A stretch of DNA of 64,000 bases from Saccharicrinis sp963677245 (GTDB taxonomy: Bacteria; Bacteroidota; Bacteroidia; Bacteroidales; Marinilabiliaceae). Under the pieces are notes generated by a model that was given only the letters and a program-made list of their open reading frames with translations, had not been told where the DNA came from and made no database searches. Numbering within the stretch: the first letter of the stretch is position 1; each line of letters opens with the position of its first letter. The DNA lies in NCBI GenBank assembly GCA_963677245.1, contig OY781921.1, positions 5,456,001-5,520,000 of the forward strand, written 5' to 3'. Both the position numbers and the translations under genes were made by a program. Shown here one piece after another: positions 1 through 8,403 of the stretch.

Positions 1-25
1 TCCAAAAGAATAAACATTCAATCAT

Positions 26-49
26 GCGGGCGGGAGATTTCCCGTTCGC
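26..49 (+). terminator. Hairpin, probable terminator of an upstream gene
   Basis: GCGGGCGGG (26-34) pairs with CCCGTTCGC (41-49) over nine pairs, two of them G-T wobbles, with a 6-nt loop. A T-rich stretch (TTAAATTTTA) follows. It probably ends a gene that lies left of the window. Confidence 0.55.
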
Positions 50-79
50 TTAAATTTTAGAAAGATAAAACTATCAGTC

Positions 80-107
80 TTGAGTCTTGATACTTGAGTC
101 TTGATAC
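80..107. repeat. Perfect 14-bp tandem duplication before the first gene
   Basis: TTGAGTCTTGATAC occurs twice head to tail (80-93, 94-107), ending 14 nt before the ATG at 122. A related ATCAGTC lies just to the left. Confidence 0.8.
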
Positions 108-121
108 TAAAATAAGAGTAT

Positions 122-1702
122 ATGAAACTTCAGTTACTATTGCTTACGTATTTCGTGCTTTTTTTAGGAGCAAGTTGTTCAAAAGAAGATGGAGGAGGTG
201 GAGATGAACCACAAAAAACAGAGGTAGATACAACAACAACATGCAGGTCGGTTGTAGAAAGCGGAGCATATCTGACTTTTTATAAACCACAAAGTGGTTA
301 TGTAGGAGATCCGATGCCTTATTACAATGCTGGTGATAATACATTTTACCTGTATTATTTACAAGATTGGAGAAACGGAGCCAGTACAGATCATCCTGTC
401 TATTGTACTACAACCAATGATTATAGCAGCTTCAGTGGTTTTACGCAAGCCATTGCAACCGGCGATGCAGGTTCGCAGGAGGCTTATTTAGGTACCGGAA
501 GTTTTATCAAGAATTCAGAGGGTAAATTGTTTGGTTTTTATACCGGTCATAATGGAAGTTTATATCCGGCCGAAAAAATAATGCTGGCGACTTCCACAGA
601 TATGAGAACATTTACTAAAGTTCCTTCATTTACATTTGAGGCTCCGGATGGATACGATAAAAATAACTTCAGAGATCCTTGTGTGTATTACGATCCAACA
701 AGATCAGCTTATGTGATGATAGTCACTACCATAAAAGATGGTAAGGGTATTTTAGCACGTTATACTTCAACTAATCTGGAAAACTGGAATCTGATAACAC
801 CGCTGACCGATTTTAATTCAGATGCAGAAATTCTTGAATGTCCGGATATCTTCAAAATAGGAGATAAGTGGTATCTGTTATTTTCGCGGATAAACCGGGA
901 TGAGCACCGAAAAACATTTTATAGAGTGTCAGACAGTCCGGATGGACCATGGGAAAGGTGTGAAGATGAAAAAGGTCATCACGAAACCATAGATGGCTTA
1001 TTCTTTTATGCCGGAAAAACTGCAAGTAACGGAAGCGATCGTTATATATCGGGATGGTGTTCTACGGGTCAGGAAGTAAACGGGAATAATGAGTTAGACT
1101 GGGCTGGAAGCCTGATCTCACACAAGCTGGTTCAACAGCCAAGCGGTAAGTTATACCCGGTTATACCTGATGCGGTGGATCAAAAATTCAATACATCAGC
1201 ACCGTATGCTTTGTTAAAACAACAAGGAGAAGTACTTGTAGAAGATGGTGCATATATATTGAGTGATGATGGTGACAGATCCTATGCATTATTCAATAGA
1301 AATACCAGCCCTGTCAAAATTGAACTAACAATAGACGCATCGCAATCAGACAGTTTCGGTTTTTCTTTTGGAGCTTGTGATGATTTATCGCAAGTGTATT
1401 CCGTAGCATTTGATTTAACATCATCTAACCGTTGGTCAATGCCCGCTTTGTTTCTGAATAAAGAATCTAATTATGCAACCGGTTCTTATTCGGATGAATT
1501 AAACTTTACACCTTTGATTTTACCTGAAGACAAAGTCTTTAATGTTAAGGTTGTTATTGAAAAATCAATATGTGTTGTCTATGTAAATGATAATGTAGCC
1601 TTCACAAACCGAATTTACAAAATGGATAAAAATCCCTGGTCAATTTTTGTAGATGAAGGAACGATTGAAGTCACAGACTTATCTGTATACAAAATCAATT
1701 AA
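122..1702 (+). CDS. GH32-like (clan GH-J) lipoprotein, putative fructan hydrolase
   Basis: This 526-residue protein is a probable surface or periplasmic fructan-acting enzyme. The signal peptide ends in LGASC with lipid-accepting Cys19, followed by an acidic Gly-rich linker, typical of surface lipoproteins of Bacteroidota. The five-blade propeller landmarks of clan GH-J are present but divergent: Y-V-G-D-P-M with Asp63 at the nucleophile position instead of W-M-N-D-P-N-G, F-R-D-P with Asp185, and E-C-P-D with Glu239 as the likely acid/base. Residues from about 360 to the end look like the GH32 beta-sandwich module. It heads a fructan cluster with a second GH32 and a hybrid sensor. The non-standard nucleophile block suggests another linkage specificity, or a binding role. 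Confidence 0.8.
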   Translation: MKLQLLLLTYFVLFLGASCSKEDGGGGDEPQKTEVDTTTTCRSVVESGAYLTFYKPQSGYVGDPMPYYNAGDNTFYLYYLQDWRNGASTDHPVYCTTTNDYSSFSGFTQAIATGDAGSQEAYLGTGSFIKNSEGKLFGFYTGHNGSLYPAEKIMLATSTDMRTFTKVPSFTFEAPDGYDKNNFRDPCVYYDPTRSAYVMIVTTIKDGKGILARYTSTNLENWNLITPLTDFNSDAEILECPDIFKIGDKWYLLFSRINRDEHRKTFYRVSDSPDGPWERCEDEKGHHETIDGLFFYAGKTASNGSDRYISGWCSTGQEVNGNNELDWAGSLISHKLVQQPSGKLYPVIPDAVDQKFNTSAPYALLKQQGEVLVEDGAYILSDDGDRSYALFNRNTSPVKIELTIDASQSDSFGFSFGACDDLSQVYSVAFDLTSSNRWSMPALFLNKESNYATGSYSDELNFTPLILPEDKVFNVKVVIEKSICVVYVNDNVAFTNRIYKMDKNPWSIFVDEGTIEVTDLSVYKIN

Positions 1703-1875
1703 ACCCGGATTATGTATTAAAGATTCTTAATGAATATTGAAAATGCAATAAAACAAGAGCTTACTGAAACGAGGCATAGCACTGCTATGGTGAGTTGAAG
1801 GAAGCTAATGAAATGACTTGTTTTGAAGCAGTTTCAATATGTAATAGACTTTTTAATGCATATTCCGGGTTAAAC
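1699..1875. repeat. 175-bp inverted-repeat element, copy 1 (MITE- or REP-like)
   Basis: The left end TTAAACCCGGATTATGTATT and the right end ATGCATATTCCGGGTTAA are near-perfect inverted repeats. Inside them are further nested arms (ATAAAACAAG / CTTGTTTT) and a central CATAGCA-C-TGCTATG palindrome. The whole element can therefore fold into one long hairpin. The left end overlaps the TAA stop of the hydrolase before it. A second copy lies at 4326-4502, and roughly four fifths of positions agree by eye. Confidence 0.85.
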
Positions 1876-1927
1876 AAACGAATATAAGTTAGCTAGCAAC
1901 TATATATATCTAAATTAAAATTAAAAA

Positions 1928-2626
1928 ATGTACAAAATGAAAAATCTAATATTTACACTGGTATTATCTGTAATGTGCTACTTCGTTCATGCGCAGCCTT
2001 ATAATGTTACTATTTCTGTTGATATGACTTCATATTCAGGTTCTGCTTATGATGCCGTAGTAATGGGAGGCGGTATTAATGGATGGAGTGGAGCCATAAC
2101 TTTAACCAATGAACCGGGAACTAATATTTGGTCAACTACAGTTCAAAAAGAAGGCTGGATTGATTACCGATTCGAAGTAAACGGTGGCGTAGTTGGATGG
2201 AACTGTGAATTTCGTAATGAAGATACAGGAACAGAAGGAACAGGGGTAGGTTCTTGTTTTACCAATCCATGGGAGGGTACCCAAACAAATGTGCATTGGT
2301 TTGAAGTTACTAGTGATGTTGTCATTGAGACAGTTTGCTGGGAATCTTGTAGTGCATGTGTTACAACCTTAAAAAAGGAAATTATCAAAGATGAGGTTGA
2401 AATTTATGTTAGTGGCTCAAAATCACTTGTGTTAAAAGGCTTGGGAGAAGGTAATTTAAAGATAAGTGTGTATGACATTCAGGGTAAGTTATGGGTTTCT
2501 GAAATGCTTCAAACAGAAGGAAATGAAATAACCTCTGATTGTACAAAAAGCCTGAGCAAAGGCGTCTATATTATTAAAGTTGAAAATGCGAATAGTCAAA
2601 TAGTGAGAAAGTTAATGTTGAATTAA
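1928..2626 (+). CDS. Secreted protein with CBM-like fold and T9SS C-terminal signal
   Basis: The 232-residue protein has a signal peptide ending around M-C-Y-F-V-H-A-Q. Residues about 24-120 (N-V-T-I-S-V-D-M, then N-G-W-S-G, then Y-R-F-E-V-N-G) resemble the immunoglobulin-like starch-binding fold (CBM20/48 or E-set type) often found in glycan-binding proteins. The last 75 or so residues look like a type IX secretion type A sorting domain: I-S-V-Y-D-I-Q-G-K, S-K-G-V-Y-I-I-K-V, and a basic end R-K-L-M-L-N. It lies between two GH32-family genes, so I infer a secreted or surface-attached fructan-binding protein. No catalytic motif is visible. A second in-frame Met lies five codons in. Confidence 0.7.
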   Translation: MYKMKNLIFTLVLSVMCYFVHAQPYNVTISVDMTSYSGSAYDAVVMGGGINGWSGAITLTNEPGTNIWSTTVQKEGWIDYRFEVNGGVVGWNCEFRNEDTGTEGTGVGSCFTNPWEGTQTNVHWFEVTSDVVIETVCWESCSACVTTLKKEIIKDEVEIYVSGSKSLVLKGLGEGNLKISVYDIQGKLWVSEMLQTEGNEITSDCTKSLSKGVYIIKVENANSQIVRKLMLN

Positions 2627-2628
2627 TG

Positions 2629-2651
2629 ATGTGGGGCTCTATGCCCCACAT
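2629..2651 (+). terminator. Hairpin after the T9SS protein gene
   Basis: ATGTGGGG (2629-2636) pairs perfectly with CCCCACAT (2644-2651), with a 7-nt loop. Only a weak T-rich tail (ACTTTCTG) follows, so it may be a terminator or a 3' stabilising hairpin. Confidence 0.5.
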
Positions 2652-2742
2652 ACTTTCTGTTACTATTGTCACAGTTTAATAAATGGATCCTTTGTGCTGT
2701 AAATAAGGAAATTAATTAAGGAAAAAGTTAAATAACTGTATA

Positions 2743-4314
2743 ATGATAACTAAAAATAGAATCATCAATGCATTAGCCATTTTTATCATGTTGTGGTCAA
2801 TGGGTTGTAAGGATAGCATAACATCTGGGGATAAAATAGTTCAGGAAAAATTCCGGCCTCAGTTTCATTTTACACCAGAAAAAGCCTGGATGAATGACCC
2901 CAATGGAATGGTGTTTTATGAGGGAGAGTATCACCTGTTTTATCAGTACTTCCCGGATAGTACCGTTTGGGGACCAATGCATTGGGGGCACGCGGTGAGT
3001 ACTGATTTAATTCATTGGGAGCATTTGCCTATCGCTTTATATCCGGATAGCCTGGGATATATATTTTCGGGAAGTGCCGTAGTGGATATCAATAATACTT
3101 CAGGATTAGGAACAGAAGATAATCCTCCGCTTATTGCCATCTATACTTATCATCATATAGAAAAGGAGAGGGCAGGCAAAATTGACTATCAGTATCAGGG
3201 AATAGCCTTTAGTTTGGATAAAGGCAGAACCTGGACTAAGTACGCGCATAATCCGGTGTTGCCTAATCCGGGAATTCGTGATTTTAGAGATCCAAAGGTT
3301 TTTTGGCATCAGGATACACAAAAATGGATCATGATTTTAGCAGTACAGGATCGTATTCATTTGTATTCATCTAAAAACCTGAAAGAATGGAGTTTTGAAA
3401 GTGAATTCGGACAAGAGAACGGTGCGCATGGCGGAGTTTGGGAATGCCCTGATTTATTTAAGATAAAGGTGAATGCATCCTCGGAAGAAAAATGGGTAAT
3501 GCTTTTGAGTATCAATCCAGGTGGACCCAATGGAGGATCAGCAACACAGTATTTTGTAGGTGATTTTGATGGAAATACATTTGTTCCGGATCATAATTCA
3601 GTTAAATGGATTGATTTCGGTAAAGATAATTATGCCGGTGTAACCTGGTCTGATATTCCGGAAACCGATGGTCGACGCTTATTTATAGGTTGGATGAGTA
3701 ACTGGCAATATGGACAGGAAGTGCCCACTGAAACATGGCGTAGTGCCATGACATTACCTCGAAATTTAGAACTCATTAATGCTGAAGGAGACTATTTACT
3801 TACATCTATGCCTGTAGCTGAGTTTGATACCTTAAAAAAAGATAAGGTTGAGATAAATGATTTTCGTTTTTCAGGGCAAAAAGAGATGGAATTAAAGAAT
3901 TTTAATCTTATGTCCTCAGAAATTAATGTAACATTGGAACCTATGGAAGCTTCTCAAAATGGTGATGCCACATCATTTGGAATCATATTAGAAAACGAAA
4001 GCAAAGAGGTTTTAAAAATTGGCTATGATGTTTTAGCCAAACAGTTTTTTGTGGATCGCAATGGTGTAGATAAAGTATTTAAGCATACAGGATATTTAAA
4101 TAAAGCGGTAGCACCTTATGTAATGAATAAAAGCATGAAGCTTAAAATTATTTTAGATACATCTTCCATTGAAATTTTTGTAGATGATGGCCAGTTGGTT
4201 ATGACTGAAGTATTATTTCCGGATTATCCTTTTAACTCATTTTCCTTCTTTTCAAATTTAGGGAGCATTGATGTAAAACAAACCGAATTTGTTGAAATAG
4301 AATCAATCTGGTAG
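2743..4314 (+). CDS. GH32 fructan hydrolase lipoprotein (levanase/invertase type)
   Basis: This is a canonical glycoside hydrolase family 32 enzyme of 523 residues that should release fructose from levan, inulin or sucrose. The signal peptide has lipobox W-S-M-G-C (Cys22). All three signature blocks are intact: W-M-N-D-P-N-G with nucleophile Asp52, F-R-D-P with transition-state stabiliser Asp183, and W-E-C-P-D with acid/base Glu234. The N-terminal propeller runs to about residue 360; the rest is the GH32 C-terminal beta-sandwich (S-I-E-I-F-V-D-D-G). As a lipoprotein it acts at the cell surface or in the periplasm. The hybrid sensor downstream probably controls it. Exo- versus endo-action cannot be decided from sequence. 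Confidence 0.93.
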   Translation: MITKNRIINALAIFIMLWSMGCKDSITSGDKIVQEKFRPQFHFTPEKAWMNDPNGMVFYEGEYHLFYQYFPDSTVWGPMHWGHAVSTDLIHWEHLPIALYPDSLGYIFSGSAVVDINNTSGLGTEDNPPLIAIYTYHHIEKERAGKIDYQYQGIAFSLDKGRTWTKYAHNPVLPNPGIRDFRDPKVFWHQDTQKWIMILAVQDRIHLYSSKNLKEWSFESEFGQENGAHGGVWECPDLFKIKVNASSEEKWVMLLSINPGGPNGGSATQYFVGDFDGNTFVPDHNSVKWIDFGKDNYAGVTWSDIPETDGRRLFIGWMSNWQYGQEVPTETWRSAMTLPRNLELINAEGDYLLTSMPVAEFDTLKKDKVEINDFRFSGQKEMELKNFNLMSSEINVTLEPMEASQNGDATSFGIILENESKEVLKIGYDVLAKQFFVDRNGVDKVFKHTGYLNKAVAPYVMNKSMKLKIILDTSSIEIFVDDGQLVMTEVLFPDYPFNSFSFFSNLGSIDVKQTEFVEIESIW

Positions 4315-4325
4315 ATATATCTGAA

Positions 4326-4502
4326 TTAAACCCGGATTATGTATTAGAACTTCTTTATGAACGTTGAAATTACAATAAAACAAGACTTTACTGAAACGAG
4401 GCATAGCATTGTTCTGGTGAGTTGAAGTGAAGTAACGAAGTGTCTTGTTTTGAAGTAATTTCAATGTGTAATAGATTTTTTAATGTATATTTCGGGTTAA
4501 AT
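4326..4502. repeat. 175-bp inverted-repeat element, copy 2
   Basis: The left end TTAAACCCGGATTATGTATT is identical to copy 1. The right end ATGTATATTTCGGGTTAA closes the terminal inverted repeat. The centre (CATAGCATTGTTCTG) has lost the perfect palindrome of copy 1 (1699-1875). It begins 12 nt after the GH32 stop codon. Confidence 0.85.
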
Positions 4503-4527
4503 GCAGTAAGTAAATCTTACTGCATTT
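4499..4527 (+). terminator. Perfect 12-bp hairpin at the end of the GH32 unit
   Basis: AAATGCAGTAAG (4499-4510) and CTTACTGCATTT (4516-4527) are exact reverse complements with a 5-nt loop. The A-rich/T-rich base and position 40 nt before the sensor gene fit an intrinsic terminator that separates the two transcripts. Confidence 0.65.
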
Positions 4528-4567
4528 TACGTATATTTAAGGTCAATAAATAATTAGCATTCATTTC

Positions 4568-7333
4568 ATGAAGTGGATTCAAATATGGCTGTTGGGGCTG
4601 CTCTTTTTTTCGTTTCAGGTATCTGCAAAAGATCATTTTCTCATTGGCTTTTCTCAATGCTCAAGTGGAGATTGGCGGGATAATATGGAACGCGAAATGA
4701 AAAGAGAATTGATGTTTGAGAATGATATGAGTCTGATTGTCAAATATGCGGAAGATAATGCAAACCTCCAGATTAAACAAATCAATCAATTAGTTAAAAA
4801 TGGTATTGATTTGCTTATTGTTGCTCCAATCGAAACTGAAGCAATTCAACCTTTAGTCGAAGAAATTTACAAAAAAGGTATTCCGGTTATTTTAATTGAT
4901 CGAAAAATTAACTCTTCTCATTACAGTGCCTATGTAGGAGGCGATAATTTAGCCATTGGAAATGCAGCAGCTATTTATATTGCTGATCAGATCAATCACA
5001 AAGGCAATGTAATCGAAATCTTAGGAGCTTTAAGTTCATCTCCTGCTCAGGAAAGAATGAACGGTTTTCAGGAAGCCATCGCATCAGAAAAAGGAATTCA
5101 CTTGGTTAAAAGGCTGTATGCTAACTGGAATAATCAGATGGTATTGGATAGTCTGCCTCTTATTTTAAAAGAATTTACGGATGTAAATGCTATTTATGCG
5201 CATACTGATTTTTTAGCCGCCGCAGCCAATGCCGTTGTTAAAGCACAATGTCCGGATAAAGATATTAAAATCATTGGGGTTGATGGTTCTCCGGGGCCTG
5301 GGGGAGGTATTGAATTGGTGGAAGATGGTGTAATTACGGCTACACTAATTTATCCAACCGGAGGAAAGCAGGCTATTGAAATTGCAGGACGAATTCTTAG
5401 AAATAAACCATTCAATAAAGAAAATTTATTGCCAACAACGGTAATTGATAAAAACAATGTTAAAATTACCAGGCTGCAGTATAATAATATAGAAATTCTC
5501 CAGAATGATATTGAGAGATCGCAAGGAATGCTGGAATTGTTGGGAGGGAAATTCAGAAAGCAACAAGTCATGCTATGGGTGTTGCTTGTGTTCTTTGCTC
5601 TGGTAATTGTGCTGATCATTCTTTTATACATTGCGCTCAAAAATAAAAATCTGGCCAACCATAGATTAGAAAAACAAAAAGAAGCCATAAGTCTGCAAAA
5701 CCAGGAGCTAAAAGAAATCTCGGAACAATTGGAGGAGGCAACCCAATCCAGGTTAAGATTCTATACGAATATTTCTCATGAGTTCAGAACACCATTAACA
5801 TTAATAATTGGTCCTTTAGATAACCTGATTAAAAATAAAGGACTAGATGCACATTTAAAGCAAGAACTTTCCGTAATGCATCGCAATGCAGTTCGATTAT
5901 TAAGGCTGATTAATCAGCTTATGGATTTCAGAAAAATTGAGATGAAAAAGATGACCCTTAGCGCGGGTAATTATGATCTGATAAATTTTCTAAAAGGAAT
6001 TAAGGAGTCTTTTTATGAGATGACCCATCAAAAGGGAATACATCTTGATGTTGAAGCTTCTCAGCCAAGATTAATGATGTGGTTTGATTGGGATAAACTG
6101 GATAAAGTGATGTTTAATCTTTTGTCCAATGCCTTTAAATTCACACCTAATGGAGGATCGATTAAAATTAAAGTATCCCTTATCAGTGAAGATCAGGAAC
6201 AAGTATGTATTGAAGTTGAAGATAACGGAGAAGGCATTGCAAAGGATTATCTGGATAAGATTTTTGATCGTTTTTTTCAGGTGGAACATCCTGGTGGTTT
6301 TGTGGGTACAGGAATTGGTTTAACTCTTTCACGGGAACTAATAGCTTTGCATAAAGGTAAAATTGAGGCCGAAAGCACTTTAGGTATAGGAACTGTATTT
6401 AAGGTATACTTGCCTTTGGGGAGTGCTCATTTAAATCAATATGAAATGATCGATGTAGGGCAGAACCAGATGAGGCATGACCAAGCGGTTATTTCAGAGT
6501 TTAATGACACTATATCAATAGAAACAGATAAAGAACATAACGAAGAAAATTCATTTCTGAGTGAAGAGGAAAAACCGGTGTTACTTATCGTAGAAGATGA
6601 ACCGGATATACGCCAATATATCAAATCATGTTTCAATGAACGAAACTTCTTAATTCTTGAAGCAGAAAATGGATCAGAAGGCTATAAAAAAGTAGAGGAA
6701 GAAGGTCCGGACATGATTATCAGCGATGTAATGATGCCTGTAATGGATGGACTGGAATTAACTCATAAGGTAAAGAATGACATTAAATATTGTCATATTC
6801 CACTAATATTACTAACAGCCAAATCTTCGTTGGACCATATGATGGAAGGTCTGGAGGAAGGTGCTGATGGTTATATACCGAAGCCTTTTAATAAAGAGCA
6901 TCTGCAATTAAGAGTGAGAAAATTGCTCGAAAATCAAAGGCGAATTCAGGATAAATACCAGGATTCTTTAATGGTGAAAAGAGAAGAAAAGGGTATTAAT
7001 CGAATTGATAAGAAGTTTCTGGCAGAACTTCGAGCTATCATCCTGCAGGATAGATCTGATGCCAAAGTAAACGTGGAAGATTTAAGTGCTAAAGTAGGAA
7101 TGTCCAGGGTTCATTTGTACAGAAAGATAAAAAAAATAACGGGTCTTTCTGTTAGTGAATTCGTGAATAGTACCAAATTAAAGGAAGCCTTGATATTATT
7201 AAGAAATACAGATAAGAATGTAGCTGAAATAGCTTATGAAGTAGGTTTCTCATCTCCTTCTTATTTTACGCGTTGCTTTAAAGATGCCTACCAAATGTCA
7301 CCTTCTGCTTATAGAGAGCAAAGTGTATCGTAA
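4568..7333 (+). CDS. Hybrid two-component system sensor/regulator with periplasmic sugar-binding domain (BT1754-type)
   Basis: One 921-residue polypeptide combines all parts of a hybrid two-component system. A signal peptide is followed by a type I periplasmic-binding-protein domain (about 23-320), then a membrane segment (about 334-357), coiled coil, HisKA domain with I-S-H-E-F-R (His404), HATPase (N-L-L-S-N-A, G-T-G-I-G-L), receiver domain with phospho-acceptor Asp720 in S-D-V-M-M-P, and a C-terminal AraC-type DNA-binding domain. This architecture, with a sugar-binding rather than Y_Y_Y propeller sensor, is that of the Bacteroides fructose sensor BT1754. The GH32 neighbours support fructose as ligand and the upstream genes as targets. 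Inducer identity is inference. Confidence 0.92.
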   Translation: MKWIQIWLLGLLFFSFQVSAKDHFLIGFSQCSSGDWRDNMEREMKRELMFENDMSLIVKYAEDNANLQIKQINQLVKNGIDLLIVAPIETEAIQPLVEEIYKKGIPVILIDRKINSSHYSAYVGGDNLAIGNAAAIYIADQINHKGNVIEILGALSSSPAQERMNGFQEAIASEKGIHLVKRLYANWNNQMVLDSLPLILKEFTDVNAIYAHTDFLAAAANAVVKAQCPDKDIKIIGVDGSPGPGGGIELVEDGVITATLIYPTGGKQAIEIAGRILRNKPFNKENLLPTTVIDKNNVKITRLQYNNIEILQNDIERSQGMLELLGGKFRKQQVMLWVLLVFFALVIVLIILLYIALKNKNLANHRLEKQKEAISLQNQELKEISEQLEEATQSRLRFYTNISHEFRTPLTLIIGPLDNLIKNKGLDAHLKQELSVMHRNAVRLLRLINQLMDFRKIEMKKMTLSAGNYDLINFLKGIKESFYEMTHQKGIHLDVEASQPRLMMWFDWDKLDKVMFNLLSNAFKFTPNGGSIKIKVSLISEDQEQVCIEVEDNGEGIAKDYLDKIFDRFFQVEHPGGFVGTGIGLTLSRELIALHKGKIEAESTLGIGTVFKVYLPLGSAHLNQYEMIDVGQNQMRHDQAVISEFNDTISIETDKEHNEENSFLSEEEKPVLLIVEDEPDIRQYIKSCFNERNFLILEAENGSEGYKKVEEEGPDMIISDVMMPVMDGLELTHKVKNDIKYCHIPLILLTAKSSLDHMMEGLEEGADGYIPKPFNKEHLQLRVRKLLENQRRIQDKYQDSLMVKREEKGINRIDKKFLAELRAIILQDRSDAKVNVEDLSAKVGMSRVHLYRKIKKITGLSVSEFVNSTKLKEALILLRNTDKNVAEIAYEVGFSSPSYFTRCFKDAYQMSPSAYREQSVS

Positions 7334-7426
7334 TTTTCAGAATTTATGTTTAAAAGTGATAACGATAAACTGTCGTTATAGTATGGCTGGAAATAAGGAA
7401 TTAAATTGTTTGTGTAACTAAAAATT

Positions 7427-7458
7427 GACTAAATGTAAAATAAACATTACATTTAGTC
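7427..7458 (+). terminator. Perfect 12-bp inverted repeat after the hybrid sensor
   Basis: GACTAAATGTAA (7427-7438) and TTACATTTAGTC (7447-7458) pair exactly around an 8-nt loop, followed by GTTT. It may be a weak terminator or a protein-binding palindrome upstream of the membrane protein gene at 7594. A smaller ATAACGA/TCGTTAT hairpin precedes it at 7359-7379. Confidence 0.5.
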
Positions 7459-7593
7459 GTTTGAAGATTACATATTATTAAGAACTTAATTTATCCTTAT
7501 GAAACGAGCATGTAAATTTTATTATCCAAATGACTCAATTGAGAGTGATATAATTTATATGTGAGTTCCATCTAACCATTTTTAAATATAAAG

Positions 7594-8070
7594 ATGAAAA
7601 CAAACTATTTATTTTCGAATCGTTTAAAGCCTTTGGGCTGGATATTATTCATTACAGGAATTGTATTAGGCGTACTTTGGATCACTTTAGAATTCTCTCT
7701 CGCGTTTCTTGGACTGAAAATGTTTGCATTGTTCAATCATGCATTTATGGGCAATATAGAATATTTTGTTGTTATCGAACAGGATATAATAGATGAAATC
7801 ATTGCTATTTTAATTGTAATTGGGGCATCTTTAGTGGCTTTTTCAAAAGAAAAACATGAAGATGAATTGATTGCTAAGATGCGCTTGGAATCACTTTTAT
7901 GGGCTACTTATATCAGTTATAGTATTTTAATATTGGCCATCCTGTTTGTGTTTAATATGGCTTTTTTATGGGTGCTTATTTTTAATATGTTTACCATACT
8001 CATCATTTTTATCATCCGATTTAATTGGATTTTATTTAAATCAAAAAAGCTGGCAGATAATGAAGAATAG
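7594..8070 (+). CDS. Small four-helix membrane protein
   Basis: The 158-residue protein has four predicted membrane segments (about residues 15-35, 60-85, 108-128 and 132-150), short loops and a basic C-terminal end. I do not recognise a named family. It overlaps the small XRE regulator gene that follows by 11 bp, so the two are translationally coupled. Small membrane proteins paired with a tiny YozG-like regulator are a common arrangement in Bacteroidota and Firmicutes (often DUF2975 proteins), and this pair looks analogous. Function unknown. Confidence 0.75.
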   Translation: MKTNYLFSNRLKPLGWILFITGIVLGVLWITLEFSLAFLGLKMFALFNHAFMGNIEYFVVIEQDIIDEIIAILIVIGASLVAFSKEKHEDELIAKMRLESLLWATYISYSILILAILFVFNMAFLWVLIFNMFTILIIFIIRFNWILFKSKKLADNEE

Positions 8071-8266
8071 CATTAAAGTAGAAAGGGCAAAGAAAAACAT
8101 TACGCAAGCGCAGTTGGCCAAAATGTTAAATGTAAGCAGACAAACAATTAATGCCATCGAGTTGGGAAAATATAATTTATCTACTATTCTGGCATTAAAA
8201 ATGGCGGAAGTTTTTGAGGTGTCGGTTCATGAAATTTTTCAGTTGGAAGAAAAAGACTGGGCGTAA
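8060..8266 (+). CDS. XRE-family small transcriptional regulator (YozG-like)
   Basis: This 68-residue protein is almost entirely a Cro/C1-type helix-turn-helix: residues 1-60 contain T-Q-A-Q-L-A-K-M-L-N-V-S-R-Q-T-I-N-A-I-E and the usual following helices. I start it at ATG 8060 because everything upstream in the frame is a shadow of the membrane protein, and family members begin M-K-N-x-I-K-x-x-R. The 11-bp overlap with the preceding gene implies coupled translation and joint function, probably a DNA-binding partner of the membrane protein. Confidence 0.88.
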   Translation: MKNSIKVERAKKNITQAQLAKMLNVSRQTINAIELGKYNLSTILALKMAEVFEVSVHEIFQLEEKDWA

Positions 8267-8352
8267 ACAATTTTTATGGTTAAATAAAAAATCCTATATT
8301 AAAGCACTGTATTTAAAAGTGTTGTTTATAAATATTGCTTTAAACAAGCTTT

Positions 8353-8360
8353 TACATTTG
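8353..8360 (+). promoter_or_regulatory. Putative -7 element before the tricorn-type protease
   Basis: TACATTTG fits the Bacteroidota -7 consensus TAnnTTTG and lies 43 nt before the ATG. No exact TTTG is present at the expected -33 distance; TTGTTT at about 8322 is the nearest. Confidence 0.4.
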
Positions 8361-8403
8361 TCATTGTCTTGTCATTCTTTCTAATCTAACTAATTAAAAT
8401 TTC

